Positions 37,349 to 45,992 of a DNA stretch of 64,000 nt are shown here, one piece after another. Source of the stretch: Mycolicibacterium aichiense (lineage in GTDB: Bacteria > Actinomycetota > Actinomycetes > Mycobacteriales > Mycobacteriaceae); NCBI RefSeq assembly GCF_010726245.1, contig NZ_AP022561.1:4464001-4528000 (forward strand), in the 5' to 3' direction. A program made the translations under genes and the position numbers. Positions within the stretch are counted from its first letter, which is position 1. Every line of letters starts with the position of its first letter. The notes beneath the pieces are model-generated. The model was not told the DNA's origin. It saw only the letters and a program-made list of their open reading frames with translations, and searched no databases.

Positions 37349-39025
37349 CTACGCACCGCCGCGCCTGTCGCGTTTGGTGCGGTACATCGCTTCGTCGGCA
37401 CGGGAAAGCAGTTGCGCGGCAGTGAGATCAGAGCCCGCCGCGCGCCCGATGCTCGCGCTGATGCTCAGCTCGCGGGAATCGACGTCGAACGGTGTCGATA
37501 GACGGCGACCGATGTGCTCAGCGAGGTCGTCCAGCTGGGAGAGGTCGTGGAGACGTTCGCGGACGACGACGAACTCGTCGCCACCCAGACGGACGACAGT
37601 GTCGGTGTAGCGTGCTGCGGCAGCCAAGCGAATTCCGATCTCGCACAGGACTTTATCGCCCATATCGTGGCCGTAGCGGTCGTTGACGCTCTTGAAATCG
37701 TCGAGATCGATGAACAGTACGCCCACCAGGGTGTTGGTGACTCTTGCCCGGCCGAGAGCGCGGGTGAGGCGATCTTCCAGAACGGTTCGGTTGGGCAGTC
37801 CGGTGAGCGGGTCGGTCAGCGCGGCCTCCTCGAGCTGTGCGACCGCCTTCTTTTGTTGGGTGATGTCCTGGAGCTGAACCAGCGACGAGGAGACGACGCC
37901 GAACTCGTCGGGTAGCCCGACAACGGTGTGCAGGCACCAGACCACCGTCCCGTCCGGCCGGAGGAACTGCCGTTCGCTCTCGTGCTGGGTGCGTTCTCCC
38001 GCGTGAACGGCGGCGATAGCGTCCTCGAACACCGATCCGTCGTCCGTTGCGAACTCCCCTAGTGAGTGCCCGACCAACTGCTCGGCGCTCCTGCCCAGGA
38101 TGCTGCACAGCGCGGGGTTGACCCGGGCCAGCGTCCCGTCCAGCCCGCGCCAGCCGACGCCGATCGTGGCGCGACTCATGGTCACTTCGAACATCCGCAC
38201 CGCGGCATCGCGGGCCCGTTCGGCCTGCACGCGGTCGCTGACGTCGCGGTGAGCGGTGATCATCTGCTGTGGCATGTCACCGTCCACGGGCAGGACGTGC
38301 GCGGTGGTCTCGATCCAGCGGTAATCCCCGTCTGCGTGCCGCATGCGCATCGTGAATCTTCTGACCGCACCGCTGGTGGTCTTCCAGGTCTCCGCCAGCG
38401 AGGCCCGTTCGTCGGGGTGGACCAGATCGATCCCGCGCGTCCCGATGATTGCGTCCGGCTCGAATCCCAGCACGGTCCGCGACGCGGGCGACACCCACAG
38501 GAACGTCGTGTGCTCGACCAGCTGCCAGGCGACCATGTCGGAGCTGTATTCGGCGATCATGCGGAAGAGTCGCTCGGATTCGCGCAGCTGAAGAGCGTGC
38601 AGGGCTTCGCCGCTGACCGGCCGAAAGGCTGCCACCACCGCCCATGGGTGATGTTCGCCGGCCCGGAAGATCGGCACCGCGTCGACGTGAATCCACACAT
38701 GGCGCCCCGCGGCATCACTGCCGGGGCGGTGCACGCCCATTACTTTGTCGCGCACCGCAACTCGGGTGCGCGAAGCGACCATGGCAGGCGCCTCTGCACC
38801 TTCGAGGAATCGGCCGTTTTCGTCCACCGCTGCCCAGCGCGGGTCCTGCGACGTCCGTCCGAGCATCTGGTCGGACGACAATCCGAGGATCTCCTGCGCC
38901 ACTTCGGAGGCGGCGATGATCTCACCGGCGGGGTTCTGAACCACGATGCCGGCATCTGGCGGCAGTGCATCGAAACCCGCCTCTGCCGCCAGCGCATCGA
39001 CGGAGACCTGTGCACCCCCGTCCAC
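37349..39025 (-). CDS. PAS-PAS-PAS-GGDEF diguanylate cyclase
   Basis: Encodes 558 residues: three PAS-like segments (about 15-130, 150-265 and 280-395, e.g. DMVAWQLVEHTTFLWVSPAS) and a C-terminal GGDEF domain. The signature is intact, GGDEF at 481-485, and the product-inhibition I-site RxxD is at 472-475, so it likely makes cyclic di-GMP under feedback control. No EAL domain, transmembrane helix or HD domain is seen. In mycobacteria such enzymes are usually few, so this may be an important c-di-GMP source. The input signal is unknown. Confidence 0.93.
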   Translation of the reverse strand: MDGGAQVSVDALAAEAGFDALPPDAGIVVQNPAGEIIAASEVAQEILGLSSDQMLGRTSQDPRWAAVDENGRFLEGAEAPAMVASRTRVAVRDKVMGVHRPGSDAAGRHVWIHVDAVPIFRAGEHHPWAVVAAFRPVSGEALHALQLRESERLFRMIAEYSSDMVAWQLVEHTTFLWVSPASRTVLGFEPDAIIGTRGIDLVHPDERASLAETWKTTSGAVRRFTMRMRHADGDYRWIETTAHVLPVDGDMPQQMITAHRDVSDRVQAERARDAAVRMFEVTMSRATIGVGWRGLDGTLARVNPALCSILGRSAEQLVGHSLGEFATDDGSVFEDAIAAVHAGERTQHESERQFLRPDGTVVWCLHTVVGLPDEFGVVSSSLVQLQDITQQKKAVAQLEEAALTDPLTGLPNRTVLEDRLTRALGRARVTNTLVGVLFIDLDDFKSVNDRYGHDMGDKVLCEIGIRLAAAARYTDTVVRLGGDEFVVVRERLHDLSQLDDLAEHIGRRLSTPFDVDSRELSISASIGRAAGSDLTAAQLLSRADEAMYRTKRDRRGGA

Positions 39026-39147
39026 CAGACCCCCTTGGCCGCCACTGACCTTGATTAGCGTGAGTCTAGGTTTCGGCGCCCGCTTCCGGCGTCATAACCC
39101 CGACATCGAATCCCGCTGTCACACATAAGGGTTGCCTTGCTTAAGGG

Positions 39148-39717
39148 TCAGCCCTGCCGAGGTACGTAGCGTAGATGCGCGATGCCGTTGTCGAACGTCT
39201 CGTACCCCTCGAGGCTGAGGTCGAGCCGCACATCGTCGGGTAGTGCGCGCAGGCCGCCGCCCACCACCTTCGGAACCACGAAGAACTGGAATTCCTCGAC
39301 CAGGCCGGCCCGGATCGCGGCGGCCGCGATGGTCGGCCCGAAGATCTCGACCACTCCCGGCGCGTCGTCGACGATTCGCCGCAGCTCGGCCAGGCTCAGG
39401 TCCGGCACCAGACGCACGCGTTGCGACCCGATGTCGTCGTGCGTCAGCGTCGAGGATGCCACCACCTTGTCGATGCGCCGCCAGCGACGGGCGAACTCCT
39501 GCTCCGCCGGCGTCCAGACGTGGTCGTCGGGATCGGTCTCCCAGTACTGCATCAGCTCGAAGGTCCGGCGCCCCAGCACCTCGGTGGACACCTCGCCCAT
39601 CCGCTCGACGTGGACGGCGAACACCGCCCCCTCGGGGGCCGACCATTGGAAGTCGCCGTCGGTGTCGGCGACGTAGCCGTCGATGGACATGCTCGCGGTG
39701 AAGATCAGCTTTCCCAT
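39148..39717 (-). CDS. Dihydrofolate reductase/RibD C-terminal-like protein
   Basis: Encodes 189 residues. MGKLIFTASMSIDGYVADTDGDF and EIFGPTIAAAAIRAGLVEEFQFFVVP (Rossmann-like glycine motif) are typical of the RibD-C/DHFR-like family. These proteins bind NADPH but most are not folate reductases; some reduce flavin or pterin compounds. It is cytosolic. It ends 54 bases before the arsenic cluster boundary, so it belongs to the core chromosome next to the arsenic insert. Confidence 0.88.
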   Translation of the reverse strand: MGKLIFTASMSIDGYVADTDGDFQWSAPEGAVFAVHVERMGEVSTEVLGRRTFELMQYWETDPDDHVWTPAEQEFARRWRRIDKVVASSTLTHDDIGSQRVRLVPDLSLAELRRIVDDAPGVVEIFGPTIAAAAIRAGLVEEFQFFVVPKVVGGGLRALPDDVRLDLSLEGYETFDNGIAHLRYVPRQG

Positions 39718-39771
39718 GCCATACAGACTCGCTCAGCCGGCGGAATTCATCGGGGAGGCCGACCGGTGTGG

Positions 39772-40200
39772 TCAGCGCACAGCGGCTTCGATGCCGAGTT
39801 CGGCGAGAAGTCCCCGCACGCGCGCCTCGATCTCGTCGCGGATCGGGCGGACGGCGTCGATCTCCTGTCCTGCCGGGTCAGGCAGTTCCCAGTTCTCGTA
39901 ACGCTTTCCAGGAAAAAATGGGCAGGTATCGCCGCAGCCCATGGTGACCACGACGTCGGCCGCCCGGACGATCTCTTCGGTCCACGGCTTCGGGAACTCG
40001 CGCGCGATGTCGATGCCGACCTCGGCCATGACGGCCACGGCGGCCGGGTTGATCTCGTCGGCGGGTTCCGAGCCTCCGGACCACCCCACCGCGTTGTCTG
40101 CGGCGAGGTGGTTGAAGTATCCGAGCGCCATCTGCGACCGTCCGGCGTTGTGGGTGCACAGGAAGAGCACGGTGGGCTTCGTATCGGTGACGTCATTCAT
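39772..40200 (-). CDS. arsC: Arsenate reductase, low-molecular-weight phosphatase type
   Basis: Encodes 142 residues. The PTPase loop CTHNAGRS (Cys15-x5-Arg21) is at the N-terminus, followed by VTMGCGDTCPFFPGKRYENW, a further cysteine pair for disulphide relay, and ELPDPAGQ, the C-terminal acid motif. It reduces arsenate to arsenite, coupled either to thioredoxin or to mycothiol; sequence alone does not decide. ATG 40200 overlaps the acr3 stop by four bases, so it is the last gene of a coupled operon with cadI and acr3. Confidence 0.95.
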   Translation of the reverse strand: MNDVTDTKPTVLFLCTHNAGRSQMALGYFNHLAADNAVGWSGGSEPADEINPAAVAVMAEVGIDIAREFPKPWTEEIVRAADVVVTMGCGDTCPFFPGKRYENWELPDPAGQEIDAVRPIRDEIEARVRGLLAELGIEAAVR

Positions 40201-41306
40201 GTCGTGCTCCTGTCGGGCATCGCGGGCGATGGTAGGGCGGTGTTGGTGAAACGCCGTCGTAGTGCGAGGGAGACGTAGACCAACGCAACGAGGACCGGCA
40301 CTTCGATGAGCGGACCGACCACGCCTGCGAGCGCCTGGCCCGAGGTGGCGCCGTAGGTGGCGATCGCGACGGCGATGGCGAGCTCGAAGTTGTTGCCGGC
40401 TGCGGTGAATGCCAGGGTGGTCGTGCGCTGGTAGCCCAGCCCGAGTAGCGCGCCGAGCAGGTATCCCCCGCCCCACATGATCGCGAAATAGGCCAGCAGC
40501 GGGAGCGCGATGCGGACTACGTCCAGCGGGCGACTGGTGATCTGATCACCCTGCAGCGCAAAAAGAATGACGATGGTGAACAGCAACCCATAGAGGGCCC
40601 ACGGTCCGACCCTCGGCAGGAATGAGGACTCGTACCAGGCGCGGCCCTTGGCTTTCTCTCCCAGGCGACGGGACAGATAGCCGGCGAGTAGTGGGATGCC
40701 CAGGAAGATCAGCACCGACTTGGCGATCTGCCACGGTGAGGTACTGATGGTGGTCTGTTCCAGCCCCAGCCAGCCGGGCAGCACGGACAGGTAGAACCAG
40801 CCGAGCACTGCGAACATGACGACCTGGAAGACGGAGTTGAGGGCGACGAGGACGGCGGCGGCTTCGCGATCGCCGCAGGCAAGGTCGTTCCAGATGATGA
40901 CCATCGCAATGCAGCGGGCAAGGCCGACGATGATGAGTCCGGTGCGGTACTCGGGTAGATCGGGCAGCAGGAGCCAGGCCAACGCGAACATCAGCGCGGG
41001 TCCGAGGACCCAGTTCAACAGCAGGGAACTGACGAGAAGTCTGCGGTCCCCGGTGACGGTGTCCAGCCGGTCGTAGCGGACCTTGGCCAGGACCGGGTAC
41101 ATCATGATCAGCAGGCCCAGCGCGATCGGCAGCGAGATGCCGTCGACCTGCACCTTGTCCAGCGCGGCGTTCAGCCCTGGTACCAGGCGGCCCAGGAGTA
41201 GGCCCACCGCCATGGCAAGGCCGATCCAGACCGGCAGGAAGCGGTCCAGCAGCGAGAGCTTCCCGACGACCGCGGTATCGACGCCGGTTGGGGAGGACGC
41301 GTTCAC
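40197..41306 (-). CDS. arsB: Arsenite efflux transporter, ACR3 family
   Basis: Encodes 369 residues with ten hydrophobic helices. The family Cys motif ARCIAMVIIWNDLACGD and the helix SLPIALGLLIMMYPVLAKVRYD are present. ACR3 proteins export arsenite (and some antimonite) from the cytosol using the proton gradient. Its stop overlaps the arsC start. It follows cadI by three bases, giving a three-gene operon. Confidence 0.96.
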   Translation of the reverse strand: MNASSPTGVDTAVVGKLSLLDRFLPVWIGLAMAVGLLLGRLVPGLNAALDKVQVDGISLPIALGLLIMMYPVLAKVRYDRLDTVTGDRRLLVSSLLLNWVLGPALMFALAWLLLPDLPEYRTGLIIVGLARCIAMVIIWNDLACGDREAAAVLVALNSVFQVVMFAVLGWFYLSVLPGWLGLEQTTISTSPWQIAKSVLIFLGIPLLAGYLSRRLGEKAKGRAWYESSFLPRVGPWALYGLLFTIVILFALQGDQITSRPLDVVRIALPLLAYFAIMWGGGYLLGALLGLGYQRTTTLAFTAAGNNFELAIAVAIATYGATSGQALAGVVGPLIEVPVLVALVYVSLALRRRFTNTALPSPAMPDRSTT

Positions 41307-41308
41307 GA

Positions 41309-41788
41309 TCAGCAGCAGGCGTTGGTAGCGGTCGATTCGTCGGCATCGGCAGCGGTGCCGCCACAGCAGACGCCGCCCTCGGCGGTGCCTCCCTCAGCGT
41401 GTTCGGGGCTGTTGCCGAAGGTGTCCGAATCCGCGAGGACGGTATAGACCTCCCATTTCTCCCCGGCGGGACCCGTTACCCACACCTTGTCCTGGGTGGC
41501 GAAGCAGCACGTGGTGCCGATCTCCTCGTCGGTGAACAGACCTTCGCCGGTGAGGCGGGCGATCTCGGCGTGGACGGTCGCGCTGGATTCGACCTCGACA
41601 CCGAGATGGTTGATGGTGCCGCCCTTACCTGGGTTCTCCAGCAGGACAAGCTTCAACGGGGGGTCGACGATGGCGAAGTTCGCGTAACCCGGCTTCACCT
41701 TGGCCGGTTGGGTGTCGAACAGCTTCGAATAGAACGTGATGGCCTCGTCCAGGTCATCGACGTTGAGAGCGAGTTGGGCGCGAGACAT
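41309..41788 (-). CDS. cadI: ArsI/CadI-type metal-induced VOC protein
   Basis: Encodes 159 residues. SRAQLALNVDDLDEAITFYSKLF is the glyoxalase-fold start and the tail bears GTTCCFATQDKVWVTGPAGEKWEVY, with adjacent cysteines typical of CadI/ArsI. ArsI enzymes cleave the carbon-arsenic bond of trivalent organoarsenicals using Fe(II). A Cys-rich C-terminus (GVCCGG, NACC) is extra. It is the first gene of the operon and is divergent from arsR, with the operator region between them. Confidence 0.92.
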   Translation of the reverse strand: MSRAQLALNVDDLDEAITFYSKLFDTQPAKVKPGYANFAIVDPPLKLVLLENPGKGGTINHLGVEVESSATVHAEIARLTGEGLFTDEEIGTTCCFATQDKVWVTGPAGEKWEVYTVLADSDTFGNSPEHAEGGTAEGGVCCGGTAADADESTATNACC

Positions 41789-41877
41789 GACGGCTCCTAC
41801 CTATGTGGCTTATGTCGAACTCTGTTCACCGACGATGATGCCACCTCTTCGACGTATGTCAACATCCGTGGCAAGAT
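41789..41877. promoter_or_regulatory. Divergent ars promoter/operator region
   Basis: Only 89 bp separate the cadI and arsR starts, so both promoters and the ArsR site must lie here. TATGTC(G/A)A occurs at 41812-41819 and 41855-41862, in the same orientation, 43 bp apart. The second copy is part of the dyad GAC-GTAT-GTC (41851-41860), 17 bases before the arsR start. Binding by ArsR is expected from the layout but not shown. Confidence 0.5.
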
Positions 41878-42243
41878 GTGAGCATGCCGAAGACACTGCC
41901 CACAGTGGACATGTCCGCGCCGGTCCGCTGTGCGCCAGTGGCCGCCGGCCCCGTCAGCGATCAGGCGGCACTCGAGATCGCGTTGCGGCTCAAGGCATTA
42001 GCGGACCCGGTTCGGGTCAAGCTGGTCTCATTGCTGTTCGGTTCGGACGCGGGCGAGGTGTGTAGTTGCGACCTGGCAGCGGCGGTCGACCTGAGCGAAT
42101 CAACAGTCAGCCACCATCTTTCTCAGTTGCGTCGGGCAGGTCTGGTCGAATCCGAGCGTCGCGGGATGAACGTCTACCACCGACCTCGCCGCGAAGCGCT
42201 GGTCGCGCTCTGCACAGTGCTGGACCCCAACTGCTGCCGCTAG
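41878..42243 (+). CDS. arsR: ArsR/SmtB-family arsenic-responsive repressor
   Basis: Encodes 121 residues. A winged helix with VCSCDLAAAVDLSESTVSHHLSQLRRAGLVESERRG is present. CSCDL gives the metal-binding Cys pair of the alpha3N (ELCVCDL-type) ArsR proteins that sense arsenite or antimonite. It represses the divergent cadI-acr3-arsC operon until arsenite binds. The start is GTG 41878, or ATG 41884. An additional N-terminal Cys (VRCAP) and terminal NCC may add ligands. Confidence 0.94.
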   Translation: MSMPKTLPTVDMSAPVRCAPVAAGPVSDQAALEIALRLKALADPVRVKLVSLLFGSDAGEVCSCDLAAAVDLSESTVSHHLSQLRRAGLVESERRGMNVYHRPRREALVALCTVLDPNCCR

Positions 42244-42310
42244 GGCCACTCGGCATCCTGCAAGCGACCCACGCGCGGACGATCGATAAATAGCTACAGC
42301 ACCGCGCATC

Positions 42311-42347
42311 TACGTTGAACCGGAACTCCACCACCTCGCCGTCTGCC
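42311..42347 (-). repeat. Tail fragment of a second ychF copy
   Basis: This 37-bp stretch matches 42556-42592, the last codons of the ychF remnant, at 32 of 37 bases. In the same frame it encodes [12 protein letters not shown] against [12 protein letters not shown], but it has no stop where ychF ends. It lies between the arsenic genes and the longer ychF remnant. Such a duplicated 3-prime tail is what insertion or recombination with a homologous chromosome often leaves. Confidence 0.6.
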
Positions 42348-42552
42348 CGTTATTTGCGTCCGCCCTCAAACAGGACGAGGCTGGGTCGATGAAACCCCAA
42401 TGGGTGTCGAAGATTCGAAATTGGTGGCTTGACCGCAAATACGGGCCTTCGTACCGACCACCGCACGAACACCGCCACCAGTAGACCGCGCACAGGCGGT
42501 CTCCACTGAGGACGCCAGAGCTGTCTGTCGCTTCCCCGACTTTGTGTTGTGG
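42348..42552. other. Non-coding interval between the two ychF tails
   Basis: About 205 bp between the 37-bp repeat copies. Both strands show only short frames with no family resemblance, no clear promoter and no hairpin of note. It may be filler left by recombination between ychF ends. Confidence 0.5.
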
Positions 42553-42912
42553 CTAGACGTTGAAGCGGAACTCGACCACGTCGCCGTCGGCCATCACGTA
42601 GTCCTTGCCTTCCATCCGCACCTTGCCCGCCGCCTTGGCGGCGGCCATCGTGCCCGCCTCCACCAAGTCGTCGTAGGACACGACCTCGGCCTTGATGAAG
42701 CCCTTCTCGAAGTCGGTGTGAATGACTCCGGCCGCCTTCGGTGCGACGCGGTGTCCCCGCGCGGTGATATCTGCACATCGTCCGCCTCGGCCGAACGCAC
42801 TCGTCGGCGTCAGTTTGGTCGGCCTCGAGCGTCGGGCAGCGGGACGACGCCCTCATTCGGCTCGATCGTCGCGAACGGGTAGTTGGCTGCCAGCACATTG
42901 TTGCGGGTCAGC
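42553..42912 (-). pseudogene. ychF: Remnant of ychF (Obg-like redox-regulated ATPase) with a large internal deletion
   Basis: Two pieces of YchF are recognisable in order. The N-terminal piece, minus strand about 42911-42830, reads [21 protein letters not shown] and VVPLPDAR. The C-terminal TGS-domain piece, about 42760-42556, reads [20 protein letters not shown], then [20 protein letters not shown] and [12 protein letters not shown] followed by TAG. The ATPase core between them, about 270 residues, is missing, and the P-loop N-terminus is lost. The neighbours (DUF6542, ispH) are those of an intact ychF in M. tuberculosis, so the gene has decayed in place. A full copy may exist elsewhere. Confidence 0.85.
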
Positions 42913-43081
42913 GACCTCAGAACAGCGGTCGATTGTTCCCACCGCATGAGGCACGACCGACGATTCCGAGGGCTCAGCCGCTCAGCACGAGCGAACAGTC
43001 AGGAGAAAGCCCCGGACGACGATTTCCGTCTAGCGGCCCCGCTGACGGTCCACATTCAGCCGGAGCCGGTACGGTCTACGT
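42913..43081. other. Intergenic region upstream of the DUF6542 gene
   Basis: About 170 bp between the lost ychF 5-prime end and the next gene. It must contain the promoter of the DUF6542 gene and formerly the ychF promoter. I see no convincing ORF on either strand and no clear consensus element. Confidence 0.4.
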
Positions 43082-44230
43082 GTGTCAGCACAGCGAGCGA
43101 GGTCCTCCGTGGCGCCCGCACACCGCTCGGCGCACCCGAACCTGTCCGGCGTGCCATGGTGGGCCGCCGTCCTGATTGCTGTGATCGCCACCACAATTGG
43201 CTTCGCCTTCGATGCCGGCTCCGGCAACAAGGAACTCGGCAACGTTTTCGCCGCCATGTACGCGCTCGGCTGTGTGGCGGCCGTTCTCGCGGTGCGCCAC
43301 TCCAGTATTTTCACGGCCGTCATTCAGCCTCCGCTGATCCTGTTCGTGATGGTGCCGGGCTCCTACTTCCTGTTCCACGGCGCAGCGTTCACCGGCGTCA
43401 AGGACACTCTGATCAATTTCGGCTACCCGCTGATCGAACGCTTCCCGCTGATGCTGTTCACCTCGGCCGGCGTTCTGCTAATCGGGTTGGTGCGCTGGTA
43501 TTTCGGAATGTCGGCCAAATCGTCGGCGACGGCCCGCCACGACGGCGACGACGAAACCGCTGCGGGCCCCGGCCTGTTCGCGGGGCTGGCGGCCAAGTTC
43601 TCGTCGGTGCTCCAGCGCGGTGACGTCGATGACGACGATGACGACGCCGACGAGGCGCCCAAACGCAAACACGGCATCGACCGGCCCGCGACCGCGCAAC
43701 GGCGTCCCCGCTCGGAACGGCCCGCCAAGCGTCCGGCACCGACCCGCTCGCGGCACGCCCGTCCCCCGCTCGAGGACATCACCGAGGCGCCCGAACGGCC
43801 CCGCCGCCAGTCGTCCCGTCGCCGTCCCGTCGACGCCGAGCCCGACGCACTCGACTATCCCGAGACTCCGCGACGCCGCCGCCAGCCGCCGCGTGATCCG
43901 AACAGCCGCACGTCGTCTCGGCGTGAGCCGCGTGAGCCCCGTGAGCCCCGTGAGGCCCGCGACCGCAGGGACCCCTACGGCTCACCCCCGCGGCGCAGCA
44001 GCCGATTCGAGCCGTACGAGCCCTATCCGTCCTACGAGCCGTACCCGCCGTACGAACCGCCGACCCGGCAACGCCCGCCCGGACGGACGAACGGCGACAG
44101 CGACACCCATCACCCGGTGTCGAGGGTGCGTTATCGCGGTGACGTCGATCCGGAGCCGGGCCGCCAGCCGAGGTCGCGTCGCCCGAGTGCGAATGACTGG
44201 GACGCCGAATCGTGGCGCCCCGACCGCTGA
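43082..44230 (+). CDS. DUF6542 membrane protein with long disordered tail (Rv1111c-like)
   Basis: Encodes 382 residues. The first about 145 hold the DUF6542 domain with four hydrophobic helices (WWAAVLIAVIATTIGFAFDAG, ALGCVAAVLAVR, LFVMVPGSYFLFHGAAF, FTSAGVLLIGLVRWYF). The rest is an unusually Arg/Pro/Glu/Asp-rich, low-complexity tail with repeats such as PREPREPREA and PYEPYPSYEPYPPYEPP. The tail is probably cytosolic and disordered. Gene order next to ispH is as in M. tuberculosis Rv1111c. Function is unknown; a role in envelope assembly is only a guess. Confidence 0.85.
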   Translation: MSAQRARSSVAPAHRSAHPNLSGVPWWAAVLIAVIATTIGFAFDAGSGNKELGNVFAAMYALGCVAAVLAVRHSSIFTAVIQPPLILFVMVPGSYFLFHGAAFTGVKDTLINFGYPLIERFPLMLFTSAGVLLIGLVRWYFGMSAKSSATARHDGDDETAAGPGLFAGLAAKFSSVLQRGDVDDDDDDADEAPKRKHGIDRPATAQRRPRSERPAKRPAPTRSRHARPPLEDITEAPERPRRQSSRRRPVDAEPDALDYPETPRRRRQPPRDPNSRTSSRREPREPREPREARDRRDPYGSPPRRSSRFEPYEPYPSYEPYPPYEPPTRQRPPGRTNGDSDTHHPVSRVRYRGDVDPEPGRQPRSRRPSANDWDAESWRPDR

Positions 44231-44351
44231 CCGAACCCGGTTCAACGGCGCCTTCGGTGCGCCCGCGCCGACAGTAACCCCACGGCGAGGAAACGCCTGG
44301 ATTACCGCCATGGCGTTACTCTCGGCAGGTCCCGAGCGGTGAGTCGCAGAA

Positions 44352-45353
44352 CTAACTGCGGGCGGGCCGGATCTCCCGCGGCAGCGCGAACACCAGCGTC
44401 TCATTGGCCGTGGTAACCGTCTGCACAGTGCCGTAGCCGTATTCGGCCAGCCGGTCGAGCACCCCGCGCACCAGCACCTCGGGAACCGAGGCACCCGATG
44501 TCACGCCGACAGTCGTTACTCCCGACAACCAGGCCGGGTCGATGTCGTCGGCGTAGTCGACGAGCTTGGCCGCTTTCGAGCCGGCGCCTAGCGCCACCTC
44601 GACCAGCCGCACCGAGTTCGACGAATTTCGCGAGCCGACAACGATCACCAGATCGCACTCCGGCGCCATCGCTTTGACCGCGCCCTGCCGGTTCTGGGTG
44701 GCGTAGCAGATGTCGTCGCTGGGCGGGTCCTGCAGCGTCGGGAACTTCTCCCGCAGCCGTCGCACCGTCTCCATGGTCTCGTCGACGCTCAGCGTGGTCT
44801 GGGACAGCCAGATCACCTTGTTCGGATCGCGCACCGTCACCTTGTCCACGGCGTCCGGGTTGTCGACCACCTGAACGTGCTCGGGCGCCTCACCGGCGGT
44901 GCCGACAACCTCCTCGTGACCCTCGTGGCCGACGAGCAGGATGTCGTAATCGTCGCGGGCGAACCGCTTGGCCTCGTTGTGGACCTTGGTGACCAGCGGG
45001 CAGGTCGCGTCGATGGTCTGCAGATTGCGGGCCGCCGCCTCCTCGTGCACGGTCGGCGCCACACCGTGGGCGGAGAACACGACGATGGCGCCTTCCGGCA
45101 CCTCGTCGGTCTGCTCGACGAACACCGCACCGGCTTTGGCCAGGGTGTCCACCACGTAGCGGTTGTGCACGATCTCGTGGCGTACGTAGACCGGCGCGCC
45201 GTGCTTCTCCAGGGCGCGTTCGACGGTCTCCACCGCGCGGTCCACGCCCGCGCAGTAACCGCGCGGTTCGGCCAGCAGCACCCGCTTGCCGGTTACGGGC
45301 CCGGTAGCCGTACTGGCGGCACCGGGAATCCCCATGTTGACGGTAGGCGGCAT
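44352..45353 (-). CDS. ispH: 4-hydroxy-3-methylbut-2-enyl diphosphate reductase (IspH/LytB)
   Basis: Encodes 333 residues. The three cysteines that hold the [4Fe-4S] cluster are present: Cys34 in PRGYCAGV, then [11 protein letters not shown] and [11 protein letters not shown]. The substrate-phosphate residues in SAHGVAP and GSRNSSNS are also present. It makes isopentenyl and dimethylallyl diphosphate at the end of the MEP pathway, essential for decaprenyl phosphate and menaquinone. ATG 45353 (MPPTVNMG) is chosen; the larger open frame is an upstream extension without the start. It is divergent from the lipid droplet-associated gene. Confidence 0.97.
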   Translation of the reverse strand: MPPTVNMGIPGAASTATGPVTGKRVLLAEPRGYCAGVDRAVETVERALEKHGAPVYVRHEIVHNRYVVDTLAKAGAVFVEQTDEVPEGAIVVFSAHGVAPTVHEEAAARNLQTIDATCPLVTKVHNEAKRFARDDYDILLVGHEGHEEVVGTAGEAPEHVQVVDNPDAVDKVTVRDPNKVIWLSQTTLSVDETMETVRRLREKFPTLQDPPSDDICYATQNRQGAVKAMAPECDLVIVVGSRNSSNSVRLVEVALGAGSKAAKLVDYADDIDPAWLSGVTTVGVTSGASVPEVLVRGVLDRLAEYGYGTVQTVTTANETLVFALPREIRPARS

Positions 45354-45407
45354 GGTTTCCAGGGTACGTTCCCGCAACGCGGCGGGGCCAGCCGTAGGCT
45401 GTCTGCC

Positions 45408-45992
45408 ATGGCAACAGCACCATATGGGGTTCGTCTGCTGGTCGGCGCCGCCGTGACCGCCATCGAGGAAACCCGCAAGCTGCCCTCCACGATCCTGATG
45501 TATCCGATGACGGTGGCGAGCAACATCGCGCACATCGTGATGAAGGTTCAGCAGGACCTGGCCGACCTGGTGATCAAGGGCGACAGCGCCCTGGAGAACA
45601 TCTTCCCGCCGAAGGACGAGCAGCCCGAGTGGGCGACCTTCGACGAGGACTCCGCCAGCGAGGACGACGACGCGCCCGTGCACGACGGGGAGCGTCTCAC
45701 CGAGGGCCGGTTCGCGCTGTACAGCACTACCGACGGCGTCGAGCCGAAGTCGCAGTCTTCGGCCCAGGCCTCGTCGCAGCCCTCGTCTCGGGCAACGGCC
45801 ACCAAGAGTGCGCCGCCGATCGCCGAGGAGCTCGACTACGAGTCGCTGACCCTGGCGCAACTGCGCGCCCGGCTGCAATCGCTCAGCGTGGCCGACCTCG
45901 AAGCCCTGCTGGCCTACGAGGAAGCCTCCAAGGCCCGCGCCCCGTTCCAGACGCTGCTGGCCAACAGGATCACCCGCGCGTCCGCCAAGTGA
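45408..45992 (+). CDS. Lipid droplet-associated protein (Rv1109c-like)
   Basis: Encodes 194 residues. The N-terminal helix-rich [34 protein letters not shown] and the acidic middle with C-terminal [35 protein letters not shown] match the mycobacterial family annotated as lipid droplet-associated. The C-terminal segment looks like a coiled, Leu-rich helix. ATG 45408 gives the normal N-terminus. It is translationally coupled to xseA (GTGA overlap), conserved as in M. tuberculosis, but the link to exonuclease VII is unexplained. Confidence 0.85.
   Translation: MATAPYGVRLLVGAAVTAIEETRKLPSTILMYPMTVASNIAHIVMKVQQDLADLVIKGDSALENIFPPKDEQPEWATFDEDSASEDDDAPVHDGERLTEGRFALYSTTDGVEPKSQSSAQASSQPSSRATATKSAPPIAEELDYESLTLAQLRARLQSLSVADLEALLAYEEASKARAPFQTLLANRITRASAK

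Noticed and set aside
42350..42898. A continuous minus-strand ORF across the ychF remnant
   Set aside because: Its frame only partly agrees with the YchF pieces; the recognisable YchF sequences lie in different frames or are separated by a deletion, so it is not a gene.
43780..44100. Arg/Pro/Tyr repeats that could look like a tandem-repeat array or CRISPR
   Set aside because: They are in-frame low-complexity codons of the DUF6542 tail; unit length varies and there are no spacers.
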